A DNA stretch of 64,000 nucleotides from Globodera rostochiensis (Eukaryota > Nematoda > Chromadorea > Rhabditida > Heteroderidae): the NCBI GenBank assembly GCA_018350325.1, contig JAEVLN010000028.1:496001-560000 (forward strand), written 5' to 3'. Positions 36,553 to 48,013 of the stretch are shown here, one piece after another. The stretch's first letter is position 1. Each line of letters opens with the position of its first letter. Both the position numbers and the translations under genes were made by a program. The notes beneath the pieces are model-generated. The model searched no databases, was not told the DNA's origin, and saw nothing but the letters and a program-made list of their open reading frames with translations.

Positions 36553-37300
36553 CGTCTCTACATATACATACATATTGATGAGGTTTTTTGAGAAAAAAAA
36601 TCTTAATAAATTTTGAATATTTGGCGTAATGTTCATGCATTTTTTCTCTGTGTACTTGTTTTAATCAAAAAGTTGTTCGGATTTGAATTGAAAATTTTAA
36701 TAAAAACCTCATTTTCCATTGATTTTTATGCAAAAAAAAAAAGTTACATTTTCTGCAAATCTATTAACAAATAGAGTCAAAATTGGAAAAAAATTTCTCG
36801 GCGGCGCCCCCTCCCCCCCCCCCCCCAAAAAAAAAGGGTTTGAGAAAAAACGCGTGCAAAATCAAAAATTTTACTTGCATTGTTTTCATTTTTCGAATTA
36901 CACAAATTTAAACTCATTAAATTGCTTTTTTGCATGGCAAATGGATGATTTCAATTTTAGAAAAATGCAAATTGAGGCACTTATTTTTTGGAAAATTCGT
37001 AATTGAAATGTAGCCAGCCAAAAAAAGGAAATTTTAAAATTCCCCCATCAAAAAATTTGACTGAATTGCTAAAAAGTTGCAAAGTGAGTCAGCCTTCTCC
37101 CGTTGTGAGATTTTTCCATTTTTTTTTTTGCTTAACTTGATTTGAATGTTTATTTAGAAATTAGCAAAAACAAAATTGTGCTGATTGTAAAGTGCAGAAA
37201 AATCGTCACTTAAAAGTGACAACACGACAACATCGACCAACTTTTGCAAATGTCCCTTGTAAGTCGGGTCCATACGTGACTATTAGGGGTGGGTCAACGG

Positions 37301-39565
37301 CAGGGCTTCTATTTTGCCCCGGAAACGTGGGATTTACCACGTTTTGGGCTTCTTTGCCACGTTTTTCCACGTTTTTTAAAGCTGGCACGTTTTCCACGTT
37401 TTGGGGTTGAATGCCACGTTTTTACCCCGTTTCTGCCTTAAATTCAATTTTTTACCATTTAATCCCAATTTAATGTGATATTTTAAAAATTAGTAAACAT
37501 TTCGCCAAAAAAGCGACAAAACAATGTTTCCGAAGAAGGCATAACATTTTTTATCGTTATTTTTCCTGTTTATATCACTACCGTAATTCCAATTAAGCAT
37601 AAAAATGTCTCAAAAATCTATTATTAATTTCCTTTCATCAAAAATTAATTTGCGTTCTATTTCTTCCACACCGCCTCCCATGGAACAGGAGCAATACAAC
37701 ACAACCGTCAATCCGAATCCATCTACATCAGCAACAAATGATGAACAGCATTTTTCAAGTGCTGAAGAAGTCGATTCTGATCAGATTCTGTCCAGCGATG
37801 AATATGAACAAACTGTATGCATAATTCAATGAATGCTTTTAATTTTAATTGTAAGGTCCAATCTCCAATCAAACGGAAAAAGTACTCGCACAACATAAAT
37901 CCAAATTTGAAGCCAATTATGCAGAGAAGTTCAAAAATAAATTTATCCAGCGAAGTTGCAAGGACGAATACCAATTTTTCTGCAAAGCCTGTGACCAAAA
38001 TTTGAAATTTCGCAAAGCGGGTGCAAGGGCGATTACTGATCACATTGGAACAGAGAAACACAAGAAAAATGTCGCGGTTTTGAGCGCTAATGCGCCGTTA
38101 ACTGACTTTGTCAAACGAAAATCGGTATAACAAAAAAATAAGCATTCATTTATAAATTAAGCTTTTAAGTTTAAGGCTTCCGAAGAAAAAAGGGCACTGG
38201 CAGCGGAAATTTCAATGGCTTATCACATCGCAAAGCATAATTTCTCCATGAATTCTGCAAATTGCTCATCCGAACTCTTGCCAATTGTCTTTTGTGCGGA
38301 TCCTGCGGCTGTGGAGTTCGCATCAAAACGACAAAACGACAAAACGACGGCGTTGATTCGTGGTCATTATAAGCTGCAAATTTTCTTAGCAATTATTAGT
38401 TTTAGGGGTAATATCTCCGCATTTTTTGACTCAAATTTTGGACGAAATTGGCATGGCTGGGACTTATTCATTGGGAATTGATTCGACATCAATGGATAAT
38501 GAAAGATTTTATGCTTTTGTTGTTAGGTAAAATTGCAACCATCATGTTTTTTAAAATTATACTAATTTAAGATATTGGTTTGGCGGAACCAAAACACGCG
38601 TGCTCCGTCTTTGCACGCAGAGCAGCGAAAAAGCCGCGAAAATGGATGAACTGTTGCGAGGCGTTTTGGAGGAGTCTCATTTGCCTTTGGAGAAAATGAC
38701 GTCGCTGTGTGCGGACAATACGAATTCCAATTTTGGCGGAAGAAACAGACGAGGCAGAAACAATTTGTTCTTTTATTTGCGGCAACGTATTTTTTTTTGA
38801 ATTGATTGTTACAAAATGTTTTTTAAGAAAATCAAAAGTTGCTTGGAATTGGATGCGCCAGTCACATTTGCAACAATGCCATCGGGCATGCGGTTGAACA
38901 ATTCGACTATGAAGTGCGTGGATTTTCACGCGCAATTTCCGACCATTTCTCGAACCACCCCGGTCGTTGGGAACTGTTTCAAGAAATAGCCGCTGAGGAA
39001 AATGTACTTATATTAGCAGTAAATTTTCCTTTAAAACAAAAGTTCAGGTCACAGTTCACGTTTTTCAGGACTATACGGCAGTGAGATAGATGTCGCTCGG
39101 ACGCATTTTCAAAAGAATTTGTGAAATGTGGGTCATTGTGGAGAAGTACTTCAGGTCATTGCCGGAGCGCGAGTGCCCAAAGTTTCTTCGCACCATCTTC
39201 AATGACGAAATGACTCAATCCGCCGATGAATGGAAAACAATTTCACATTTTTTGTGTTTCGTATTCAGTCAATTTAACCAATTGAACCTTATCAGTCAGG
39301 TAAAACTATAAGGATTGGCAAAACAACTCACAAATATACAATTATAGAAACCAAAACTGCCGCTTCCGGCACTGATTAAACATTTTAATGCACTCAAACA
39401 ACGGCTCAATCTTTCGCTAAATGAGGAATTTTACGGAGAAGAAACAATGGATCTTTTGAGAAAATTGGGGCAAGACGCGGCGGTTGTTGCTAAATTAGGG
39501 ACCTTGCTTTTTGAACTTTTAAAAATTAGTAAAAATGGGCACATTCTAACCACCATTCAAGCTTG
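37301..39565 (+). mobile_element. hAT transposon, left end and transposase region
   Basis: The left terminus CAGGGCTTCTATTTTGCCCC is a typical hAT end and is followed by 100 bp of 'ccacgttttt' words. The transposase lies inside on the plus strand. No matching right terminus was found; the 3' side passes into a 260-bp tandem repeat. The element starts exactly at the end of the large duplication. It is the only transposase-like coding sequence I find in the window. Confidence 0.75.
37604..39565 (+). pseudogene. hAT-family transposase, decayed
   Basis: An initiating exon starts at 37,604 (MSQKSIINFLSSKI). A zinc-finger-like segment near 37,930-38,060 has FFCKACDQNL and then DHIGTEKHKK, fitting a C-x2-C...H-x5-H finger. 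The RNase H-like core follows: AEISMAYHIAKHNFSMNSA near 38,200, a first acidic motif GIDSTSMDNERFYAFVV near 38,490, a second in CADNTNSNFGGRNRRG near 38,710, and GIGCASHICNNAIGHAVEQF near 38,850. The 3' part reads SLGRIFKRICEMW and ends KISKNGHILTTIQA. Frame breaks occur near the zinc finger, near 38,780-38,840 and near 39,085, where the usual R-W-L-S motif is damaged. Its catalytic domain would cut and join DNA at hAT termini; this copy is probably inactive but shows that the family was present. Confidence 0.75.
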
Positions 39566-40245
39566 AATATAAACTAAAAGTAATAGCAAAATGTCAATTA
39601 CAGAAAATGCCGAGAGTAATTGTAAATTTTATTTTAATTTTATTTTCAAAAATTTTCATAGATTTTTTCACTACAATTATAAATAGATTTATGAAAATAG
39701 CCAGAAGTTTCAAATATCGATTATATATAGGAGTTTTTATAAATTGTTGCTAAATTAGGGACCTTGCTTTTTGAACTTTTAAAAATTAGTAAAAATGGGC
39801 ACATTCTAACCACCATTCAAGCTTGAATATAAACTAAAAGTAATAGCAAAATGTCAATTACAGAAAATGCCGAGAGTAATTGTAAATTTTATTTTAATTT
39901 TATTTTCAAAAATTTTCATAGATTTTTTCACTACAATTATAAATAGATTTATGAAAATAGCCAGAAGTTTCAAATATCGATTATATATAGGAGTTTTTAT
40001 AAATTGTTGCTAAATTAGGGACCTTGCTTTTTGAACTTTTAAAAATAGTAAAAATGGGCACATTCTAACCACCATTCAAGCTTGAATATAAACTAAAAGT
40101 AATAGCAAAATGTCAATTACAGAAAATGCCGAGAGTAATTGTAAATTTTATTTTTATTTTATTTTCAAAAATTTTCATAGATTTTTTCACTACAATTATA
40201 AATAGATTTATGAAAATAGCCAGAAGTTTCAAATATCGATTATAA
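39484..40245. repeat. 260-bp tandem repeat, about 2.9 copies
   Basis: The unit begins ttgttgctaaattaggg at 39,484, 39,744 and 40,004, with almost no differences. The first unit overlaps the last coding exon of the transposase, so the array grew from its 3' end. 40,246-40,494 shows no recognisable feature. Confidence 0.92.
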
Positions 40246-40494
40246 AATCTAGCCGATTCTTACCAATTGCATCACGTCCCCGTGGTTTAATTCAAGGGCA
40301 TCGGTCGCTTGCCTATCGAATTCTCCACCCTTTGGTAAGTCTCCACATCGTATTGAGTCACTATTGTAAGCGCTATTCCGGACTTTAAAAATTACAAACC
40401 GTGAAATAATTTTCCGACATTTGCGCCCCAGAAATTTGCGGCTCAACATTTCGCCAATTTTCCAAACCAAATCGTAAATTCAAACGCTGCCCCA

Positions 40495-41031
40495 CAAAAC
40501 ACCGAAGCCACGAAACACCGACTAAGCCAAAAAACCACGAAATACCGAAAAAAAAATACTTTTTAAAAGTCGATAAAAAGTTTTTTTAGGGGTATACAAG
40601 GGCTAATCCGAATCCGACCTCCATTTTGACCAATTCCGAACCCCGGACCCGGATTCGAACATTTTTTCGAAAATTTAAAAAATTTCTAAAATCAATTTTG
40701 GGGCTCAAAATCGTTCTCAAAAAGCATGCATCGGGTCCGGGATTCAGAATTGGACGAAATGGATGTCAGATTCGGCTTCTACAGCCCAGAAAGCCCCTTG
40801 AAAACTATTTTTAAATTTTTGAAAAAATGTTCGAACCCGGGTTCGGGGTTCGGAATTGGTCAAAATGGAGGTCGGATTCGGATTCTACGCCCTTGTATAC
40901 CCCTAAAAAAACTTTTTATCGACTTTTAAAAAATTTTATTTTTTTTTGGTATTTCGTGGTTTTTTGGCTAAGTCGGTGTTTCGTGGCTTCGGTGTTTCGT
41001 GGCTTCGGTATTTCGTGGCTTCGGTGTTTTG
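40495..41031. mobile_element. Foldback element, 537 bp
   Basis: Inverted arms of about 190 bp. The outer words are caccgaagccacgaaa and the complement on the right; then 'aggggtatacaagggc' and 'cgcccttgtatacccct'; then 'ttcgaacccgggttcggg'-type words toward the centre. No clear target duplication. Confidence 0.7.
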
Positions 41032-41683
41032 ACGCAAAATCAAATCTTTTGATTGCCCAGTCGTTGTCCACCCATTTATTCTTGCGATTCTCACTGAGTC
41101 CTCAGGTGGGATCAAGCTTATAGGGTCTCATCGCGTTTTTTGATATTTTACTCCATTCCACTCCTCCATAGCATTGTGAAAAATTTAGCAGTTGTTGATG
41201 TTTTCTTTTGTAAACTTAGAATAAAATTCAGAATTTGAATAAGTTCATCCGACGAATTGATCGGAACTAATCAAGCGACAATGTAACTTAAAAAATATTT
41301 ATTTAATTTTGTTTAATATATTTTTTGCGCTTTTCTTACAATTTTGCTTTTTTAAACCGAGTCTCGTCGTGGGATACTCCGCTGGGGGTTTTGAAAATTT
41401 GCTTAAAAATGAGAAATAACATTTTTAAATAGTCAATTTTTAGGGAATTCGGGGTGTTAGCAAAAAACAAATAAGTTAAGCCTCCCAAATTTGTTCGTAC
41501 ATTTTATTTTGCTCCAATAGCTGGTATACATATAAATGCATTAAGTTGCTCAAATCGATCAAAAAGTATGCCATCGTCACCCGATTGTTTTTTAGGGTTG
41601 GGACCAGGGCTTGTCAAAATTGGAAAATAAAAGGTGAAAAATAAAATGAAAAATGAAAAGCAAAAAGTAAAAGGGGGTTGGAT

Positions 41684-41748
41684 GTGGTGGCGTAATGGTG
41701 AAAGGTGGCAACTGCAATGTTTTTGGTCAAGGGTTCGAACCCTGACTG
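41684..41748 (+). repeat. tRNA-derived SINE-like segment
   Basis: An A-box-like gtggcgtaatggtgaaagg lies about 40 bp before a B-box gggttcgaaccct. This spacing fits an RNA polymerase III promoter. The rest does not fold as a normal tRNA by eye, so a SINE head is more likely than a tRNA gene. Confidence 0.5.
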
Positions 41749-42555
41749 TGTAAATCACTTTTTTATAAGTTTCATTTCCAAACAAAAAAATTTTATATGT
41801 AAAGCAAAATTCAAAAGATAGTTTTAGCAATATTATTCCAATTCCATACGTTCTTGAGTGAATGAGATGGCAAATTTCTTGAGATGGTCTATAAAATAAA
41901 TTTCCTTACCAATATCTGATGAGAAAATTTGTCTGGAAGACCAATTTGGGTAACCCCGACAGTCCCGCCCCCCGAAAAACCCCGACCCCACAATTCTTAA
42001 CCCCACACGCGGGGTGACAACCCTAGATAAGACTATCTTTTGAATATTGGTTTACATATAAAATTTTTTTTTCAAAATTTTAATTAGCTTAAATTTTTTG
42101 AATATTTGTTGTAATGTCGAAAAATCCGCTTTCGGATCATCAGCCGATGTCGAATTGTCCAGCACTGTCGAAAAGTCCGGACACCCTCCAAAAGCTATGC
42201 ACCAAAAATTGCAAAATATGCACATAAATTTTTCCAAATTCAATATAAAATTTCCCCAAAATTCTTCAAATTTTCAAATATAGCAAAAAATGGGCAATAT
42301 TTTTCTATTTGAAGTAATAAGAAAAATAAAAAATCTTTATGTGTAAATTAAAGGCAGTTCAGAAATTTTTTTTTTTAAATAAGCAGAATTTTAAAAATTT
42401 TCATTTTTTTTTGCTGTCCATTTTTAGTCACGTAAAAAATTTTTAGGGGTGCATTTTTGGAAAATTTTTAAAAAGTCGATCCTTAGGGGTGTATTTTTTG
42501 CATTTTTGCTAAGGAATTTTTTATTTTTTATGAAGGTGTCCAATATGAATAAAAT

Positions 42556-42808
42556 TAGAGATCGGACGGTACGGGAAAGTACCGATGCTTTTTCGGTACT
42601 TTTCGGTACTCAGGCATCGGTACTTTCCCGAAAAGTACCGACCGAACCTTTTCGGAAAGTACCGATGGTTTTCGGCACCGGTACTTTTTCGGTACTTTAC
42701 CGAAAAGTACCGACCAAACCTTTTTGGACTTTTTCGGTACTTTTCGGTACCGGTACTTTTTCGGTACTTTACCGAAAAGTACCGACCGACCCTTCTGGCC
42801 GGTCTCTA
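42556..42808. mobile_element. hAT-like short element, word cggtacttttcggtac
   Basis: Ends TAGAGATCGG / CCGGTCTCTA with an exact duplication aataaaat. 253 bp composed almost wholly of cggtac words. Same family as 55,880-56,481. Confidence 0.92.
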
Positions 42809-43121
42809 AATAAAATCACTAGGATTTTGCAATAGGTCATGTAAGGTAACCGGTTTTTGCACCCCTATTTAATACTTAATGAGTATTGTCCATTATTGTT
42901 TTATATAGATAAATTGTTATTTATTTTTTTATATCTTCACTCAATGTCTGGGTTTGACGAAATGAAATCCCAATTTACCAATTTTACAAAGAAAAAATTG
43001 GATTAAATATTCACTGAATTCGTTCAATTCAAATTTGTGAATTTTATCTAATTTTAAAAAATTGGGAATTTTAAAAAATTTGGAATTGTTTACACACCGT
43101 ATAAGAGAATATTGGAAAAAC

Positions 43122-43450
43122 CAGGGTGTGCACCAGGGCTGGGCAAAATCGAAAAATAAAATCTCAAACCCGAAACCCTAAAAATCCAAAACGATTTAAA
43201 TCCGAAATCCGTAATATCCGAAACCCGAAATCCGAAATTTTTTCAAGGAAATTTTTGCATTTCTGATTTTTAAAAAAAAGGTTTTCTATCTTATTTGTGC
43301 TTCACTCCGATCCGTCCGTATCCGGATATATCCGCGTCCGGATTAGAGCCCGGACTCGAGCGAGATCTCAAAGTCGAGATTTTTCGAGATCTTCGAGACC
43401 GAGTTCTCGTCTCGACCTGGCTCTAACCCGGATATCCGTGCACACGCCTG
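43122..43450. mobile_element. Probable hAT-like element with smaller element inside
   Basis: The left end CAGGGTGTGCAC and right end GTGCACACGCCTG are near-complements; the flanks agree at 6 of 8 bases. A second hAT-like start CAGGGCTGGGCAAAATC lies at 43,134. A tiny TAGAGCCCGG element (43,344-43,425) with tctcgag words lies near the right end. Confidence 0.55.
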
Positions 43451-44012
43451 AAAAAAACAATTAACGTTGCCGGGATTTAAACTAGGGTTCCTCCCCGACC
43501 CCTCGGGGGCGGGAAAGTCAGTCGGGGGTCGGGGAGGCCGAGGTTGCCATGTCGGGGGTCGGGGACGACCCAATTGTCGAGGTCGGGATCGGGGGTCGGG
43601 GATCGGGGTTGGTTGAAGAAAATTCTGTTCATAAAAATTTTTTTAAATAAAAATTTCAGCATTTTTTCATAAAATTTCAGCAATGTCTTTACTAGGCAAG
43701 CAAAAAATATAATTTTATTTTTATATCCGTTCCTCATCTTTAAAAAGCTTGAGAGTAAGGAAATTTTGTAATTTTTATAAAGGATATTTGACGGAGTTCA
43801 CGTCATGTTTGACTTGGCCCAACAACTCAGAATAATAGAAATCACGCGAAAACTTCTCCAAATATCTTGTTGTGGCCAAGTTTTGCTTTTCTGAGCAAAT
43901 TTTGATCAGCGATTTTTCTTTAAAAATTTGAGGGGGGGGCGAACAATTTAATTTGATATTATTTGCATACAAATTTTTTAATTGGCATTTTTTCGATTAT
44001 GAATTTAATGAT

Positions 44013-44492
44013 TAGGGCCCGGATTTTTAGGGTTTACCTATTTTTGCGAACGGGGTTTGACGAGAGAAGCCCAGAAATAGCATTTTTCCAAAAATTTTTT
44101 AAGAAAAATGCAAAAAAAAAGAGAAAATCTACCCCTAAAAGTCAAATTTTTTTTCAAACTAAAAATGCACCCTTAAAAAAAGACTTTTTCTTGGACCAAA
44201 AATCCACCCCCAAAGATCGGCATTTTCCCTAAAAATTTTTTATTTGATTTTTTATAAAAGTTTTAAAAGCGTGTGAAAATATTATATTTACAATTGCAAG
44301 AAGAAAATTAATAAAGACTGATTGATTTTAAAGGTTTTAACGCAAAAATTGACTGGATTTAGTCAGTTTTAGCACCTTATTTAGTCCGTATTTTGCCACT
44401 TTTTTGGGGTTTTTGTCCCTATTTTGGAGTTTTTTAGTCCTTACTATATGTCCCTTTTTCACGTTTTTTAGTCCCTAAAAATCCGGACCCTA
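44013..44492. mobile_element. hAT-like element, word tttttagtccc
   Basis: A 20-bp terminal repeat TAGGGCCCGGATTTTTAGGG on the left; the right end has one mismatch. Flanks ttaatgat and tttatgat agree at 7 of 8. 'tttagtccctattttgg' words fill the right side. Confidence 0.8.
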
Positions 44493-44750
44493 TTTATGAT
44501 ACTAAAAACTTAAGAGGTTACCCCACATTTGCGGCGCAGACATTTGCGGCCTAGACTTTTGCGGTCCAGACATTTGCGGCCCAGACTTTTGCGGTCCAGA
44601 CATTTGCGGTCTGCTGGAAATCAGACATTTGCGGTCCGACTTTTGCGGTCCGACATTTGCGGCCCAGATATTTGCGGCCTCAGCCAAAATAGGACATTTG
44701 CGGCCCGACATTTCGCCAAAATTCAAAAACATTAATTAGTAAGTCCATAA

Positions 44751-44934
44751 TAGAGTAGGCCGGGACCGGGATTTTTGGGAAAAACCGGGACCGGGATTTC
44801 AGAAAATTTAAAACCGGGAATTTAATAGGGGATAAAACTTTTTTCCCGGTCCCGGTGAGACCCGGGACTTAGGTACTCGTTTGTACTTTTTTTCAGTACC
44901 TTAGTCCCGGAACCGGGAAAAATGGCCCACCCTA
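44751..44934. mobile_element. hAT-like short element, 184 bp, word ccgggacc
   Basis: Ends TAGAGTAGGCC and GGCCCACCCTA match at 9 of 11 bases; the target duplication gtccataa is exact. Confidence 0.85.
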
Positions 44935-45692
44935 GTCCATAATTGTTTTCACTTTATGTCTCAGTAAAGCTCTTCGTTTCGATTAGTATCATTATCGTAT
45001 CGCAAAATCAAGCTCTAACAAATTTTCTTGCGGTTACGTAGACCTCTTGTCGGATCAAGCTTGTAAGACCTAATTTTTTTCTAGTAGTGTGGTGATAAAT
45101 CTTTTAATTTATTTGAAATACTTAAATGCCATCCCTCATTGCATTTTTAGTCCTATGTAGGTTTAAAATAGTTGAGTCATGCATATTCCAATTAGAGTGC
45201 GGCAAAATCACATTTGCGGGATCCCGCTGCGGGATTTTTTTCCGCAAGTCGTGCGGGAGCGGATTTGCGGGATAAATCCCGCAAAATCCCGCAAATTCCG
45301 CATTTTAAATTTGCGGGATCCCGCGCGGGATTGCGGGATTTTTTCAAAAAAATTAAAACACCTTTCACTGAACCGAATCGTTCAATTTTAGTATCATTTA
45401 ATGCTCTTATTTGTCTGAAACTACTTGTAACTTGTGCCGGGACCGGGGTTTTAACCCGGGACCGGAACCGTGAAAGCCGGAATCGGAATTTTGACTTTTT
45501 AAAACCCGAGATTGGGATTAACAGGGATTGACAATGGGGGAATTTTTTTTGTTCAAACATTTTTTTCGAAAATTACTTGATGGAATAACGCAATAAAAAG
45601 TGGAAAACACACACCTAAACGACTTTTTTGGCTTGCCCCCCCCCCTTCCCCCCCCCCCCCCGCCGAGAAAAAATTTTCTGGTTAGCCTTGGG

Positions 45693-45847
45693 GTCGGCGG
45701 TGCCGATAGGCGCCGCCGAGAAAATTTTGAAGATTTTAACGATATTTGTTAAGGAAATTGCACCCTAAAATTAAAAAATACGGTAATTTTTTGAACCTTT
45801 TTAAGAATCGGGGGGGAGGGCAGGCGGTGCCGACAGGCGCCGCCGGT
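45693..45847. repeat. Two GC hairpins
   Basis: At 45,693 and 45,821, preceded by G runs. Inside element 45,193-46,400. Confidence 0.85.
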
Positions 45848-46029
45848 AAAAATTTTTGAGTTTTTTGATGGAATTTGTTATAATGGCCCAAAAATTATTA
45901 ATCGTCCAACCAAAAAAAAAGAAAAATCAAAAAGATGCCAAAAAAAATTTTAAAGATTGAAAATCTAAGAAGAAATTGTTTACTTTAGTACAAATACTCA
46001 CTGAAAGCTCTTAAAATAATTTTGTACTG

Positions 46030-46093
46030 TAGGGGTTTGAACAAACACCCGAAAATCCCACGGACAGCACCAGTACCACTTAGCCACACTATG
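46030..46093 (-). repeat. tRNA-derived SINE-like segment
   Basis: On the minus strand an A-box-like tggctaagtggtactgg precedes a B-box gtttgttcaaacccc. It lies inside the element 45,193-46,400. Confidence 0.5.
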
Positions 46094-46460
46094 TATTGAT
46101 TCCTACCCAAATATCCCACCCACCTTGGTACTTTAATTTAAATGATTGGCAAAATGTCAATCCTAATTTTGAATAAATGACATTATTCACTAACAAAATG
46201 ATCAATCCCGCAAATCCCGCACCTAAATTGCGGGATCCCGCTGCGGGATTTTTTTTTTGAAATCTTTGCGGGAGCGGATTTGCGGGATTAATCCCGCAAA
46301 TCCCGCAATCCCGCAAATCCCGCAAAACGCAAAAAATGCGGGATTGCGGAGCGGGATCCCGCAAAATCCCGCGCGGGATCCGCTCCCGCGCCGCACTCTA
46401 ATTCCAATCATAGTGTGAAGCAAGAGAGAGTCAAGGAATAATATGTTTAATTGGCGCCAC

Positions 46461-47456
46461 TACAACTCGCCTATGTAACATTTCGCCTACACAGCCAATA
46501 GGCAACATTTCGCCTACAAGGTTAAAATGTTACATTTCGCCTACCCAGTCAAAAAGTAACATTTCGCCTACAAATTTTAAAAATTCGATTTTTAAAAAAA
46601 TGTTGTTGCCGGGCATTGACGGAGTTGTGCGGTCTTGGCGAAGGAAGCCCAACTTGAATTGAGTAGTTGTAGTCAAAAAATGTAGACGTTATGAGTGCCC
46701 GGTTCTAGACTCCCTAAAACAAAAGAAACTTGTGCAAAACACTCGAATTAATTGCCAGAATTGTTCAAAGGATCGGCCCATCCTCTTTGATTTGCAGAGG
46801 GGTCAAACGCATTGGCACCCCATCTCCACAAAAACCTCGCAGGTGACGTCCTTCTTTGCTTGCCCGAATTGTTGAGGCTTTGCGTTTGGCTTTTCCCTTC
46901 TTGGATCTTCCTTTTCAGACCCAGCTTTTTAGAATCAGCCTAAAATTCAATAGGCTCCAAGGTTTCTTCTCCAACCAGAAGTGATCGGCGAATCTCGATG
47001 AACTAATGACATTTGTTTTTTCTTCTTCTCGAACTGTACTTGCTTTAACGCAATGTACTGCTTCTTCTTCTTCTGCAGGCCTCAACTTTGTTGCGCAACA
47101 AATTTTCGAGATTCATTTTCGGGTAATCTAAAGAACTTTGGTCCCGTTTTTTTTTGTTTTAATGTAGGTTTGAAGAAATTCTGAGAAGTACACGGGGGTT
47201 ATCGAGGTCGCTGATCACGAATATGACATCAGATTTAGCATATGGCATCATCTAATCTATGATTTCAACATTTAAGATTTGTGAAAAAAATCAAAAAAAT
47301 TTTCAAAGTCGCTAAAAGGGTGTTTCTAGGGGTATTCGGGGCGTAGAATTCGAATCTGACCTTTTTGTTGTATTTTTGTGCTTTTTTGAATGATTTGAAG
47401 CCAACATTAATTTTTGAATTTGCTGGGTAGGCGAAGTGTTACATAGGCGAGTTATA
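46461..47456. mobile_element. Element with aacatttcgcctac ends
   Basis: Inverted ends of about 28 bp around aactcgcctatgtaacattt, with one or two mismatches. The word aacatttcgcctac is repeated near the left end. The interior (46,600-47,400) is unlike other sequence in the window, with no open frame that I trust. No target duplication found. Confidence 0.6.
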
Positions 47457-47959
47457 CAGCAGCGGTTTAATTAATGTTTTGAATTTTGGCGAAATGACTG
47501 GCCGCAAATTTTGGCTGAGGCCGAAAATGTCTGGGCCGCAAATGTCCGAAAATGGGGCACGAAATTCCTTCACATTATGGCCGCAAAAGTCTGGACCGAA
47601 ATGTCTGCGCCGCAAATGTCTGGACACGACTTAAGATCATTCAACTTTGAACAAAGTAATAAATACATTTTTAAATAGTCGCCGAATTTTGCTGACCACA
47701 AGAGTTAAAATGATCTGAATTGGCATCAAAAATATTTTAAAAAAGACGTAACAATTTAAAAATTTTCAAATTGTTTCAAAAGTACTTTTCTCCCAAAAAA
47801 AGTCCGGTCTTTAGGGGTGTTCACCCCCGATCCCCGACCTTAAAAAAAGTCGGGGACGGGGGGTCTGGGAGGCCGGGGTTGGCCATGTCGGGGGTCGGGG
47901 TCGGGAAGGACACCTTTTTTGGGCTCCGGGTCGGGGGTCGGGGTCGGGGAGGAACCCTA

Positions 47960-48013
47960 ATTTGAACCTCGTCCCACCATCAGTCCAACTCCCTTCACCA
48001 CTCACCACTAGAC
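47960..48013 (-). repeat. tRNA-derived SINE-like segment cut by two insertions
   Basis: On the minus strand this reads from an A-box-like 'gtctagtggtgagtgg' to a B-box-like 'gaggttcaaat'. The element 48,014-48,849 inserted at the A box and 43,483-47,959 at the B box. Reading through both target sites restores 'tggtctagtggtgag' and 'ggttcaaatcccgg', a complete promoter pair. Confidence 0.6.

Larger units (their letters stand above)
33366..37300. repeat. Large tandem duplication, second copy (3,935 bp)
   Basis: Satellite 33,366-36,094 corresponds to 26,743-29,474, and spacer 36,095-37,300 corresponds to 32,158-33,365, with only a few single-base and homopolymer differences. Both copies end at the same bases, gtcaacgg. 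Confidence 0.85.
45193..46400. mobile_element. hAT-like element, word gcgggatt
   Basis: Ends TAGAGTGCGGC / GCCGCACTCTA with exact duplication attccaat. The terminal 150-200 bp on each side is gcgggatcccgc words. The centre has two GC hairpins (45,693 and 45,821) and a tRNA-like segment on the minus strand. Confidence 0.92.
44516..47628. mobile_element. Foldback element, word acatttgcggcc, split by three elements
   Basis: The left arm (44,516-44,720) and right arm (47,468-47,628) are inverted copies down to the inner bases catttcgccaaaattcaa. Flanks are a perfect duplication acttaaga. Elements 44,751, 45,193 and 46,461 were inserted between the arms. A small relative with the same word lies at 48,350-48,425. 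Confidence 0.8.
43483..47959. mobile_element. hAT-like element, word ggtcgggg, expanded by nesting
   Basis: A 20-bp terminal repeat TAGGGTTCCTCCCCGACCCC is mirrored at 47,940-47,959. Flanks atttaaac and atttgaac differ at one base. ggtcgggg words lie just inside each end. Most of its 4.5 kb is other elements: 44,013-44,492, and 44,516-47,628 with three more inside. It splits a tRNA-like sequence at its B box. Confidence 0.82.

Noticed and set aside
41594..42025. A complete hAT-like element from TAGGGTTGGGACC to GACAACCCTA
   Set aside because: The ends match only over the generic TAGGGTTG core and the flanks gtttttt and gataagac do not agree. Two unrelated ends (also CAGGGCTTG at 41,605 and again at 63,205) are more likely.
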